Part shown: one piece after another, positions 42,557 to 53,046 of the stretch
Layout of the letters: each line of letters opens with the position of its first letter
Numbering within the stretch: position 1 is the first letter of the stretch
Source of the DNA: Symsagittifera roscoffensis
Lineage: Eukaryota; Xenacoelomorpha; Acoela; Convolutidae
Direction of reading: 5' to 3'
DNA length: 64,000 nucleotides
Assembly (NCBI RefSeq): GCF_963678635.1
Contig: NC_087062.1
Location: forward strand, 21,317,789-21,381,788
Made by a program: the position numbers and the translations under genes
The notes under the pieces: generated by a model
What the model was told of the DNA's origin: nothing
What the model saw: the letters and a program-made list of their open reading frames with translations, nothing else
Database searches by the model: none

Positions 42557-42885
42557 TGTCGTGAGGCGACCTTCGGTACCTCGTTAGTTACTTGTTCTTT
42601 TGCAGTCCTACTGCAGTTCGATGCTAATTATATTAACCAAGGTCAATGCGCTAACCTCTACTTAACTTCACGCAGAGCGTATTCGTTCATTATCCGTTAT
42701 CTCTATTGTTTGCTAGAAATCTGATTCAACTTAATCTTATGATCATTCAGGATAAATTTCCTAAATCAAGATTATATTCGAAACTAAGCAACAAATTAAT
42801 TCTATCTTACAAAGTATTGAACTCTAAAACAATTTACGTATTGTTCAACAACAAAGTTTTCACTCTAAAACCTCGGCAAATCTCA
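42557..42885 (+). repeat. RE1 3' LTR
   Basis: Same length as the 5' LTR, begins TGTCGTGAGG and ends CTCA. The sequence before it (CCCCCGCAGGGAA) is only a weak polypurine tract. Confidence 0.9.
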
Positions 42886-42890
42886 ACTGC

Positions 42891-44189
42891 AAACCATTGA
42901 TCAATGATTTGTAAAACTCACTGCAGTAATTTTTTGTCTTGTTTCTGAACTGAAATAGCTGAACAGTAGGTTTCATCGATAAGCCGACAGATTGTTTATT
43001 TTTTAATATTTAAAATCATATAACAATGAGAATTCAGCCAGTGCTTCATTAAATGGCCAACTGCAAGGTCAAGGTATGTACTTCTGCTTATTTTTGCGAA
43101 TAAACCATATTTTAAAAACAGACAAACAAAACAAATTCTTCACTCAAGAAAAATTTTCCTTAAAAATGGATGCAATGCTCTACTTCTGTGTTCTATAACG
43201 TAGTAAAGTTGCTCAAACAACTCAGAGAGCCAAGTTTTCCAGTTTATTTGTAGTCAGCAAAAACTTTTTTTTGTTTCCAACTGGTACCAGACACATTGTC
43301 CTCTCAAGAATCACATAAAAAGCAAAACAGTCAAAAAAACGAGCACTTTAGCGCCAGTTGTAGAAAGTTGATTAATAGAATATACCTAAAAAGGCAAAAA
43401 TATTTTAAGAGTGCCGCTTAATAAATTGCCGCTTAATCATTTTATTCGATTGCAAAACTTCAAACTGATTTCCGGAAACTTACGGTTTCTCTTGAAAAAC
43501 TCTCTGCAATTGAAACAAAAAATTAGGAACAAGAGCAGGAGCAATATCTAATTAACTGAAAAATATTTGACCCCCAAGACTCGGCTTGAACTGATTTTGT
43601 CAATACCTTGAAAAAATTTGTGAAAAATTTATGTTTTTTTTACCGGAAAGCTCAAATCTAACGCAATTGGTTTTTTGTATATCTGTATAAAATTATTTTA
43701 AATCAATTACTCCTTTTTTCGTTCACAAGCTATTTGCAAGGAGCTTTTTACGTAATTTTAAAAGTTATAAGAGGTATTATCGAGGTTTTTACAACATAAT
43801 AAGTACAAGATTTAAAAATCCCTTCATTTTTTTTACTTTTAAATATGAAAGACAGAACTAATCGTTTTACGTTCTGTTTCCACTCTAAAAATCCTAGATA
43901 ACTAGTACTTCAAACTGTTTTGCCTACCTTAAAACCTGATCAGATGTTCATTCGTTGTGTAGTTTTTTTTTTATATAAACAAGCCAACCATAATTCCACC
44001 TCGTTTGATTTAAACGACAGACAGTCTGCCATGGTCGGAGCTAAAAACAGAAAAAAAGAATAGCACTATATAATTTCGTCAGAAAATTGCTACGTTTTGA
44101 TCTGCTAACAAACACAAACTTAATATATCTCAATGCAACTTTGAAAAAAAAAATTTTTTTTATCAATAATGGTTTAGTTTTGGTTCAAT
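42891..44189. other. Spacer between RE1 and RE2, no gene
   Basis: AT-rich sequence; I see no recognisable gene or repeat. Confidence 0.5.
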
Positions 44190-44378
44190 TGATGAAGCTT
44201 CCAAAAGATGAGTAATCAACATCAAATTTATAAGGCAACTGTATTGTTCGAAATACCTAAATTAACTGCACTGAGTTTTTTTAGTGTGTGCCAGAAGATA
44301 GCGATCACAAGGTCACAACAGCAGGTCCGCAGAGAGAAACCGACGACTTTACTTAAACTAAAACTAGTCCCTATGACA
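44190..44378 (-). repeat. RE2 3' LTR
   Basis: On the minus strand it starts TGTCATAGGG and ends TCATCA. It differs from the other LTR at roughly one site in ten by eye, so this insertion is older than RE1. Confidence 0.85.
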
Positions 44379-44587
44379 TTTAGGCAACCACAATAAATTT
44401 TAAATCCATAGATTGAAATTTTAAAGTATTTCCCAATTCATCCGCTACATATCCTCATATTAATCAGTGTTAGTTTATCAATCAGCTTTGTGTTAAATGA
44501 AATGGTATAGATACTGAAAAGGTTTTCATTGAATTTTTCGGAATATCTGCCGACCCTCTCCCTGATTCCCTCTTGTCACGTCTCCTC

Positions 44588-44944
44588 TCATTTACGATCA
44601 ACCAGGTGGATCATGATTCCGCCCATCTTGTCTACTCCTTTCCTCTGTCTGGTCGACCGACGAGTAGCCTCCTCCGATTTTTTAGTCTTTTGACAGACGG
44701 TTCTCGATGAACCCGCTTGCTCCGTGCCCGACGGCTCATTCGTCTCCTTATGTCGCCTCTCCTCGTTTGCCGTATTCGTCGCTGTCACGCCGCTCGCTAC
44801 GCCTTCACTTTCGTTACTTCTGTCGCCCGCTCGTTCGTTCTCGCCACCGTCGTCTTCACTCTCTTCATCGCTACTTTCAATCACTCGCCTCATTCTCTTT
44901 TTCTTGCTTTCGTCATTCTCTGCGTGCGTTCGCTTCTTTGACAT
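44588..44944 (-). pseudogene. RE2 pol C-terminal tail
   Basis: A 118-residue frame, very rich in Glu, Lys, Arg, Ser and Asp, with SSDEESEDDGG and TRRSTRQRKGVDK. It is the last coding stretch before the 3' LTR. Composition and place match the RE1 tail. It could be the end of pol or a separate small ORF; no membrane segment or chromodomain motif was visible. Confidence 0.5.
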
Positions 44945-45394
44945 CTTTTGCTTCTTAAGTTAGGCTGTTACCACATTAGCTTCGACCCTTGGTGCGACTC
45001 TTTGTTCGTGAACATTACTCGGACCTGGGGTGTTCTCAATGGGACCCTTTGCTATTTGGCTTTCTTCGACCGCTGATCTAAGGGAAACACCACTTCGGCT
45101 TAGTAACGATCTTTTTTCCATTTGCACCGTATATGGTGTTAATTTTTCTATAGCAGCAGATAAACGTTTATACCTCCTTAGGTTCTTTGGATCCGTGATC
45201 CCAGTTCGTTGATAAACCGCTGTGGTGCTTGTTTTGTGACGCTTGAGCCACGATGGTGCGCTAGGATGTGTTAAGTCGACATTCGCCTCTACTTACTCAT
45301 GTTCCTCCAGCACCCGAGGAGTTTTCCGGTTGTAGGGCGCGTACACCAGGTCACTTCTCTTTTCCCAATCCAGATTTAGCTCCACTGCTGGGAG

Positions 45395-46151
45395 TCAGCT
45401 CGCTTCATCTAAACATTGTAGTTTGTAGTTAATTACCTTCGTCCAATCAAGATTCTTAAGTGATGGTTTTTTCGTAAGATTCCGGAGAGCGGTATTCGCT
45501 TCTCTTCCATGATATGCTTCAAATGGGGTTAACTTAGTTTTAGAAAGCGGTACGAATCGTAAAGCGCTTAAAGCTCGGTATATCATTTTCTTGATTTTTT
45601 GGGTTTTGTCTTCCCGTAGGTACGCTAAAATGTAATTTCTAATTGAGGCGATGGTTCTTTCAACCATACCAATTGCGCGATGATCCCTTATCGGAGAATC
45701 TATCAGCTCGATACCCTCGTAATTGTAGAAATTTAGAATTTCCTTTGAAAAGAATCCTGACGCCTGATCCATATGTAGTTTCCTTGGGTGCCCATGTGTA
45801 CTTATACCTTTTATGAATTGTTACTTGAGCAACGTATGCCGATGGCCAATGTGAAAAAGTATCTACAGCTGCTACGACATTTTTCTTCTGCCCTTTTACA
45901 TAGTTTACTGGACCCCAGAACTCCAATTGTACTAAACCGTTTGGTTCCTTAGGTTTTCATGTTATACCTATGTCATCTTTGAGAATGTCCGGCCTAAGGT
46001 TTTTACCTGCTTCAAAGCAGCTCTTGGAGTACTTAGCGGTGACCGCGAGATGTCGATGCATAGGCGGGATCCAAAGGTCTTTAGCCGCCGCAAACAATTT
46101 ATCTCGACCGTGGTGGTTATGATGTAGTCGGTTAAGAACTGATGTCGACAT
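45395..46151 (-). pseudogene. RE2 integrase remnant
   Basis: HHNHHGRDKLF followed by KYSKSC is the HHCC zinc-binding domain with its first Cys changed to Ser. The core shows FWGPVNY and VDTFSHWPSA in one frame, then after a frameshift MDQASGFFS and MVERTIASI. Thirty-five residues separate the second D and the E. The usual first catalytic Asp before FWGP reads Glu (MEFWGP). It ends near 45395 with the ALRFVPLSKTKLTPFEAYHG region. Confidence 0.85.
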
Positions 46152-46198
46152 ATCCTAAGGTATGACCAACCTGCTATCCATCCAAAGGCAGTTTGCTT

Positions 46199-46678
46199 TC
46201 ACTTGCAGTCGTTATAATGTTGCGCGTAATACTGTACGATTTTAGAAATAAATTCTTTTGCCCGTGAGTTTCGGTCCCGAATCGCATCTCGAATTGGCTT
46301 CAAAATTGGGTCTTTTTCAAGTTTTGACTCCACAAGTTTCAGACTAAGAATTTCGGGGTACTCGATTTTCTTGACTATTTTGCTCTCGGTTGATATAAAA
46401 GAATAAACCCATATTTCGCTATTTACAAGAAGGTAAGACAGACCGGGAATCTGATGGGGAAATGATATAATAGTATTTAGCTTTTTCGAGGTGTGAGTTT
46501 TGGATACGACTTTCTCTGGTGGTATAATTTCATTATTCGAATCGGAACTTAAACTAGGCGGCTGGTTTTGAATTATCTTTAACACAACACTTAGATTGAC
46601 CTTTCCAGACTGGGTTGACGTATTTATAATTATAGAATGTTTAGGATCTAACTTTTCCGGCGAATTAGTATTTGACAT
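46199..46678 (-). pseudogene. RE2 ORF between RNase H and integrase
   Basis: A 159-residue frame beginning MSNTNSPEK. Its last third (LEKDPILKPIRDAIRDRN) looks like the linker that precedes the integrase zinc domain in gypsy pol. The first two thirds do not resemble pol and may come from an insertion. A promoter-like cluster lies just upstream of its ATG. Confidence 0.45.
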
Positions 46679-46763
46679 GTTAAAATTGAAAAATTGTGAT
46701 TTTGTTTGAGTGAGAAACTGTGTTTAGCTGACTGACAACAAAGTCTCTTTTGTTTGTTACGCA

Positions 46764-46808
46764 ATTTGCATATATACTTTGGTATGTAAATATCTTGTTT
46801 CTGATTGG
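46764..46808 (-). promoter_or_regulatory. Promoter-like cluster inside RE2
   Basis: On the minus strand a CCAAT box (complement of ATTGG, 46804-46808), about 30 bp later a TATATATG box (46770-46777) overlapping an octamer ATGCAAAT (46764-46771), and about 90 bp later the ATG at 46678. CCAAT, TATA and octamer together occur in histone-type promoters. There is no transcription evidence. Confidence 0.3.
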
Positions 46809-47185
46809 CTGACCACCAGTTGCATGCAACCACGCCCTCTATTGAGCGCTTACAATTCCATCTATCATTTGCACATTCCAGTTTCTCTCGACATTTATTG
46901 GATGCGACACTCTCGCTTGAGTAAACGCTTGATCGTACGCCCTCAACATTTGGTATTTTTTTGAATTTTAATCACTGTTTGAGTACTAGGATTTAAAGGG
47001 TCCACAGGATATAATGCTTCGTTAATCATTCGTACTTTTGCTACAGTAAAAACTTCAACATAATGACTTGTCTCGGGTGCCGCTGCTGACGGGAAACCTT
47101 ACGAGTAATCCACCATTCCCATTTTTTTATCCTTGTCGATGCTCAACGTTAAAATCATACGGTAACAACCGATCGTACCATCGGG

Positions 47186-47746
47186 TTAATCTACTAAAAA
47201 TGTTATATTTCCTTTCGGCGATGAATTTAACAACGTTAACAGTGCTTTTATGATCCGATTTAATTGTAAAAAAGCGCCTGTAGATGTAATTGCGAAAATG
47301 TTTGGTGGCCCATACAAATGTGAGTATTTTAAGTTCGTTTGTCGAATTTTTTTCTCGACCGGGTTAAGATAACGTGATGCAAATGAAAAAGGGTGCCACC
47401 CATTCGAGCCGTACTGCTCTAACACAGCCCCAAAATCGTCATGGCTTGCGTCACAGGCTATTCGTGTTTCCCGGTGTTTATAGTAACGTTTAAGTTCGAC
47501 AATATTCTTGATGAACCTTTTTAATTGTTGAAAAGCGATATCATATGCCGGCGTCCAAATGAACTCATTATTCAAACTTAGTAATGGGCGTAAAGATGAA
47601 CTAAATCCTGCGAGTTTTGAAAAAAACGTATGTAGGCTGTTCATTGAACCCATCAGTGACTTTAATGCTTTCTTGATTGTGTCCTCGGCTTGTGTTTTCC
47701 GAACCAAAGGTGTAACGCCGTCTTTTCTGATTCGAAAACCTAACAA
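47186..47746 (-). pseudogene. RE2 late RT and RNase H remnant
   Basis: A 186-residue frame: LGFRIRKDGVTPL (end of RT, connection), FSSSLRPLLSLNNEFIW, then RIACDASHDDFGAVLEQ, the first catalytic Asp motif of RNase H, and FASRYLNPVEK. It continues in other frames to about 46960 with GMVDY and SRFPS-like words typical of the end of RNase H. Confidence 0.85.
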
Positions 47747-48350
47747 TTCACACTCGGTTTTTGCAACTTCACATTTCCGTCATTTCAAGGCCACGTTCGA
47801 TACGTCCAGCTTCTTGAGAATCTTCTCGACTAATGCGATAGGTTTTATTTTAGTTCCTTTCGGTGCGACTAAGATGTCGTTCATGAACGCGTTCGCTTGA
47901 GGAAATTTTTCTAGTAAGTTATCTATATCTTTTTGAAATTCCGCCGGCATTGACATGAGCCCTAAAAATCAGTTTTTAAAACGATATGTCCCCGTTGATT
48001 TTCCGCCTACCAATGAGAAATTACACCGTTCGCTGGTTTTTTTGATCGATTGCTATGCATACGTAAAATACAATGTAGTAAAATAGACATCCTGCGCTTT
48101 TCTTTCTGCAATTATTTGACTTATCCCGTCTACTAATTTGTCACTACTGGGCATTTGGTACTTATTTTTATGTACCTGTTTGTTCAGTTCCCTTGATTCC
48201 AATGCCAATTTTATGCTCCCATCTTTTTTCACTGTGATTACTATTGTGGACACTGAATTCTTATTCGAACAATCTTGCAGCTTGATAATGTGTCCTTCTT
48301 TGATAATCGATTTTTTTCCTTGTCAATTTTATCTTGTGGGCTGATTGGTA
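47747..48350 (-). pseudogene. RE2 reverse transcriptase core remnant
   Basis: In pieces of different frames: VITVKKDGSIKLALESRELN (the usual K-DG-R-C-D-Y-LN block), YQMPSSDKLVDGI, MPAEFQK, and FMNDILVAPKG. The catalytic Y/F-x-D-D motif reads FMND (about 47870-47888), so one Asp is gone. Several stops and frameshifts interrupt it. Confidence 0.85.
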
Positions 48351-48411
48351 CATGACGTCTTTTTTGTTGTACTGGTTTTAACGCGACAAAATTTTGGTTT
48401 TTTTTAGCGTT

Positions 48412-48830
48412 TCATATTTTCCCTATTCTGGTTAAAAAAAAAGTTGGATGCAACTTACAGAAGTACGTTTGTAGTTCATCTAATCCCTCTGCACTCTCAC
48501 TGCTATTTACTCCCGTAATTCCCATGACTCGTCCTCTTTGAACCAGTTCCAGTCCGAGGGTGCCCATAAAATTACGCCCACGGATCGGTTGATGGTTCCC
48601 TGCAATTACTGACACCTGCGGCGGTGTAATCCAACCATTGATTGCCATCGTCACTGCAATCTTCCCCAGTATGTGTATTCGGTTGTTGTTATAGTTCAAA
48701 AACTTTTTCTCGTGTTGGTTGTAAATGTAAGTTTGTTTTACCTAATGCTGAATTAACTTCCGTCAAAATTGTCACGGAGACCCGCTACCAAACCAGAGCC
48801 ACATCTTCTTCAACGACACCTCAACTTGGA
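48412..48830 (-). pseudogene. RE2 protease remnant
   Basis: The active-site region reads GSGSPVTIL in place of D-S/T-G, across a frameshift near 48775. Downstream, PIRGRNFMGTLGLE matches the I-[IV]-G-x-x retropepsin end motif. The missing Asp and the frameshift indicate it is inactive. Confidence 0.75.
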
Positions 48831-49542
48831 TTCTAGCACCCGGAATTTTCAGCTCAATCGCGTTCTTCTTCTTTATTGACATCACCATGTAGTCATCGGA
48901 CTCCGAGGAGGTTGATATTTCCTCACCGCATTCATGCTGCTGATTAACCCAGGCTACCTGCACCTCCTGTGTGTTGTCTACACTGTGCGTACTTCGGTGA
49001 TGCTCATTCTCATCCCGGACTAAACTGACTCGTCCACATCCCCTCCAATGGTTAGTACCCCGTCTTACACCCTTACATGTGCGCTCAAAATGCCCTACCT
49101 TTCGACATGCATTACAGCAATACTCCTTTCCCTGGACAGTTGGAAATGAGATCCAACGTAAAATTTGGTGCATCACAAATCTAACATCGACTGTTTCCGT
49201 TTTCGACACTGTTTGACCCGGTGTATATCCTCCTCGTCCCTCGCGTCCTCTGTTTCTAAAATATCCTTGACCTCTTCTAATACTGCTAACTGGTTCTTGT
49301 TTGATTGTCATATGCGGCGCTGCCGAGTCCGGCTTTCCCGTATAAGATTTGTAGGCGCGTTCTCCTCTCCCATAGGACAATGCGATCCTATATGCTTCCT
49401 CTGAGGACTTAGTAGATCGGGACAATTCTCTTTGAGGATCAGACTCGCGCAAGTTCATGATAAAAAAAATCTCGATTATTGTCGGCAGCGTTAGCAAAAT
49501 CACATCTCCCGGTCAAAGCACTTAATTCTGCATGAAATTTCT

Positions 49543-49692
49543 CGAACGTTTTATTATCTCTTTATTTTCTTCCGTAAATCAATCCTCGCTCGTGTGTAAA
49601 AATTCGCTCTCGTTTTTCGAACGTTTTATTATCTCTTTATTTTCTTCCGTGAATTAATCCTCGCTCGTGTGTAACAATTCGTTCTCGCTTAA
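49543..49692 (-). repeat. 75-bp tandem duplication in RE2 gag
   Basis: CGAACGTTTTATTATCTC recurs exactly 75 bp apart (49543 and 49618), with nearly identical sequence through TCCTCGCTCGTGTGTAA. A length divisible by three would preserve frame. Confidence 0.85.
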
Positions 49693-50050
49693 ATACATTT
49701 TGCATTTCGTCCAGAACTCGTGGGTTCTCTCCGTTTTAATACTAACCGCCGCCTTACGAGATTTAAAGATTCTTTGCGCTTCATCTTCGATACAAAGGTA
49801 CAAAATAGACCTCAAATTTTTTTGCTCCTCTAAACGATTCTTTCCGTTCACGTCCCCAGGCAGCGCTGCAATCGCCGTTGCATCCACGTTATAGTCGAAG
49901 TGAAAATCATCGCGATCTATGTCATATTTAGCAATCATTCCCCAGTGGAATTTTTTTATCCATTTCTTCCAATAAGTTGGGGGCTCCGGCGTGCGCACGT
50001 CCCAAAATGACAGTATGTTCAGTGGGTTCTTTCCCCCCCTTTTTCTTTCA

Positions 50051-50063
50051 GCTGGCTGCGCCA
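50051..50063 (-). promoter_or_regulatory. RE2 primer-binding site
   Basis: TGGCGCAGCCAGC directly inside the 5' LTR, identical to the RE1 site over 13 bases. Confidence 0.8.
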
Positions 50064-50252
50064 TGATGAATCTTCCGAAAGATGAGTAATCAATGTTAAA
50101 TTTATAAGGCAACTGTATTGTTCAAACTACCTGAATTTACTGCACTGAGTTGTTTTAGTGTGTGCCAGACAATAGCGATCGCAAGGTCACAACAGCAGGT
50201 CCCCAGACAGAAACCGACGACTTTACATAAACTTAAACTGGTCCCTATGTCA
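50064..50252 (-). repeat. RE2 5' LTR
   Basis: Same length as 44190-44378; on the minus strand starts TGACATAGGG and ends TCATCA. Confidence 0.85.
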
Positions 50253-50256
50253 CAAT

Positions 50257-51059
50257 CATTGAAAAGTTTTTGTAGAGAAACTAACCAACACTTTCAACAA
50301 AATTAAATCCTTTGCTAAGCTTGATGTTAAGCAAAAGAGAATGCAAAATTCATTCACACTTAGAAAACATCAAAAAAATTGCACAACTTATAGTAAAAAT
50401 CTCCACATTAGTTGTTCATGATCTTGTTAAACCTGTTATCAAGATTCGAATTTTCAGACACTATGCAGATGTCTGTAAATCTTTTGAGCATCATCAATGA
50501 TAACTATTGTAGGTGAGCAAACAGCACACACATTGCTGCAAACAATGAAGCTCTACAATCTTTTTTCAAATTTTGTTTGTGCAGCTAAACAACTTGATAT
50601 TAGTCTTAGAAAAAAAACTAAAACTGCTCACCTAGTATTTTGAATTTAGAGATCTGCGCCGTTTTCTATACTTTAAAATACTTGTTAATCGGAATAGTAA
50701 AATGTAGAGACACGTTTTTTCGACACATAGACAATTTTTTGAATAAGGTTTTTCGAATCAAAATTAGGACTGAAAGCATTTTTTTTCGTTGTATCAGTTG
50801 ACCTTTTCAGAGTTTTAGGATACGTGCTTTTGCCTGAAAAAAAACCACCAGTGCCATAAGTCTCAAGGGGCAATCGGAAACCATGCTGTAAGTCGAAATG
50901 GTTAAGAGTGTGACATGCTGGGAGTTTCATTTGTTTTATTGTTTCTCTCTGATTATAATCTTATTCCAAAAATAGTCTTCAAAAAATAGTCTTTAGAATA
51001 TATAGTGTACAAACAAATTCACTGTTTGCAGTCAGACCACTTCAATAGAATTGAATAGA
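50257..51059. other. No gene identified
   Basis: AT-rich with short chance frames at 50312-50500 and 50685-50930. Confidence 0.45.
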
Positions 51060-51245
51060 ATAAAGTAAGTCTCAAAACTAATCTTTTTACCAGTATTTTA
51101 TAGGATCTATTGAGACCCAGAAAATAAGAGTAACAACTGGATCAGTATTAGACTAAATAGTTGCACCAACATATCAGGCCGAAAAAAAAGTAGCGTGACC
51201 AACAGACGGTGTACTCTATCTGAAGTTACTATATGATATGGCAAA
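51060..51245 (-). repeat. R2 dispersed repeat, partial inverted copy
   Basis: On the minus strand, TAGAGTACACCGTCTG, GTCACGCTACTT, TTCGGCCTGATA and TTAGTCTAATACTGATCC follow the order of the R2 copies at 608 and 31405. It covers only the first ~180 bp and lacks the hairpin. Confidence 0.65.
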
Positions 51246-52640
51246 CCGAAATCAATTGAAAACACTTTAGAGGTTTCTTTGATTTCAAAAATTGTTTGCA
51301 AAAGTTGGGATCCAAAAAAGTGAACTTTGATTCTGAATTACATGAGAGCGAGACTATCTTAGAACACTTTTCAGAAAAAAAGTAATTTTTTATATTCTCT
51401 GTGAATACATGAATACCAAGAGATCTTATCAATTTTACAATATCTGTGGGGACGGCCTACGTCAACAAATTGTCAAATAGGGCATTTCTTTTATCTGAGT
51501 TCGAAATGCGAAAGATCTTTAACAGATATATCTAACTTAATAAAGGATTTAAATGTGCACTTAATAAAGAGTAATGCCGTTTCTGCGAATAGTGGAGGAT
51601 TTATCAATCTTTTAATTTAGTCCAAGGACATTTCGATTATTTCCAGACTTCTAAAGTTGATTAATTTCTGTTTGCTGCAACCCAAAGAAGGTTGTTGCCT
51701 GTATCACTTCCATGTGGTACTAGTATTTAAACTCTTTAAATTATTCAGATTGTGAAGAACCATAAGATAGAGGTCAAATTACAGCTAAATGGTCCCCTCT
51801 CAATTTCATTGCGATGACGGGGGCTTGACAACCTCGCGCTTTCAAATCGAACACCTTTTTCCGCTTGAAAGGTAAACAACTGTTTGTTCTATTGCATAGA
51901 ATCTAAACTATTTTTGAGACCAATCATATATTATTTTGAGCGATGTGTCCAAAATTAAAAACATCTAGTATACTTTAAAAAAAAACAAGAAATAAAAAAT
52001 CAGTTTCCTCCAAATTACTTCTGGAAAAATTTCTTGACGCTTTTCATTTTTGAGTTTGTCCATTTTTCAAACGTTTTAGCTCGATAAAAACTCAGTTGTG
52101 TCAGTTCTTATTATTCAAAATTGAGTCGCTTCTCAGTGGTCCCTATTAGTTTGTGTTTTCTCAAATTGGGTTTGAACAAGATTCGAATACGATTTAATTT
52201 TGTTTTTGACTGAAGCGCAACTTTTGAGATTTGATTTTGTATCGAATATTTTCCTTGTGTTCGACCGATTCAGGCATAATTTATTTCAAACACCTTGCCC
52301 GGGCAACAGTCAAAACATTGGTTTTCCAAAAGAGATTTTGCCAGCTTTGATTGAAATAGAATGCGAAAAGTTTTCCATTTTTTAGTTCTATTGCTTTTAA
52401 CCTGTTGCCTGTCTCACAGCTTTTATTGAACTCGCTGCTGTCAGCAGTTTGCGTTCAAACTCAATTCCAGAATTACCTTGCTTTTCAACAAACATAAAAA
52501 TCACAGGACACTAAAAACGGCCTCGAAGGTACCTTGCTCTAATTTGAAACAAGGAAAGCTTTGAATAAAATTTTATATGGTTTGGCATGCTGGTGTGTAC
52601 CAAGTTTTGATTAGTTATCAAAAATTGTTTCCAGAATTGT
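51246..52640. other. No gene identified
   Basis: No recognisable gene; short frames on both strands only. Confidence 0.45.
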
Positions 52641-52691
52641 TATGGTTCCTATCTCCCTTCATGCAGAAGAGTTGTTGTACCAGTACATACT

Positions 52692-52989
52692 ATGGCGTTA
52701 ACGAGTCAGATCAACTATCCGATTGTTCAGTCCTTCGAAAAATATATTGAGGAGAAGGCAAAAACACCCAAAAAACTATGTCTTGAAAAAATTAGGAAAA
52801 TTTATGGCACTTTGTTGAAAAATAGAAATCTGCATGGTCTGTTAAAAATGGTAGATTTGAAGCAGTTGCATTTTTTTTATTTTATGCTCATGGAATTGAA
52901 TTGAAAATGGATGTTTACGCTAGAAGTGTGTCTACTTTCATTGATAAATCTTGGCCTCAAGTGGATTTTGACCAATTTGAAATGTCCTT
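52692..52989 (+). pseudogene. Possible broken coding fragment before the duplication
   Basis: A frame from ATG 52692 runs 70 codons (MALTSQINYPIVQSFEKYIEE...) to 52904. A second frame overlaps its end and continues to 52989 with YAHGIELKMDVYARSVSTF and IDKSWPQVDFDQFEM. The composition of both looks protein-like, and a T8 run near the shift could be a frameshift site. I do not recognise the protein. The 4.5-kb duplication begins inside the second frame at 52961, so its last ~10 codons are also found at 57495. Confidence 0.3.
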
Positions 52990-53046
52990 TACTATTTAAA
53001 CAATAATTTCTGGGAAGGTGAGAAGGTTTGTAGTTTGCAAACTTTT

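Larger units (their letters stand above)
38931..42885 (+). mobile_element. RE1: Ty3/gypsy-type LTR element lacking RT
   Basis: Two 329-bp LTRs (38931-39259 and 42557-42885) bracket 3.3 kb of internal DNA, and the 5-bp ACTGC flanks both sides (38926-38930 and 42886-42890). The internal part carries a gag remnant with two CCHC-like knuckles and an integrase remnant. Protease, reverse transcriptase and RNase H are missing between about 40260 and 40380, so the copy could only have moved with proteins from elsewhere. Frameshifts and stops interrupt both genes. Confidence 0.9.
48772..50064 (-). pseudogene. RE2 gag remnant
   Basis: The ATG at 50064-50062 spans the LTR/PBS junction and begins MAQPAERKRGG. 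An N-terminal frame of about 136 codons (to 49654) is separated by a frameshifted stretch from 49503-48772, which carries the knuckle CNACRKVGHFERTC (C-x2-C-x4-H-x4-C) and runs into the protease. A 75-bp tandem duplication (25 codons) at 49543-49692 lies within the coding region. Confidence 0.8.
44190..50252 (-). mobile_element. RE2: full-structure Ty3/gypsy-type LTR element
   Basis: Two 189-bp LTRs (44190-44378 and 50064-50252) flank a 5.7-kb interior, with CAAT on both sides (44186-44189 and 50253-50256) as a 4-bp target duplication. On the minus strand the order is gag, protease, RT, RNase H, integrase, the Ty3/gypsy order. Every gene has frameshifts or lost catalytic residues, so the copy is dead. 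It lies 1.3 kb from RE1, in the opposite orientation. Confidence 0.92.
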
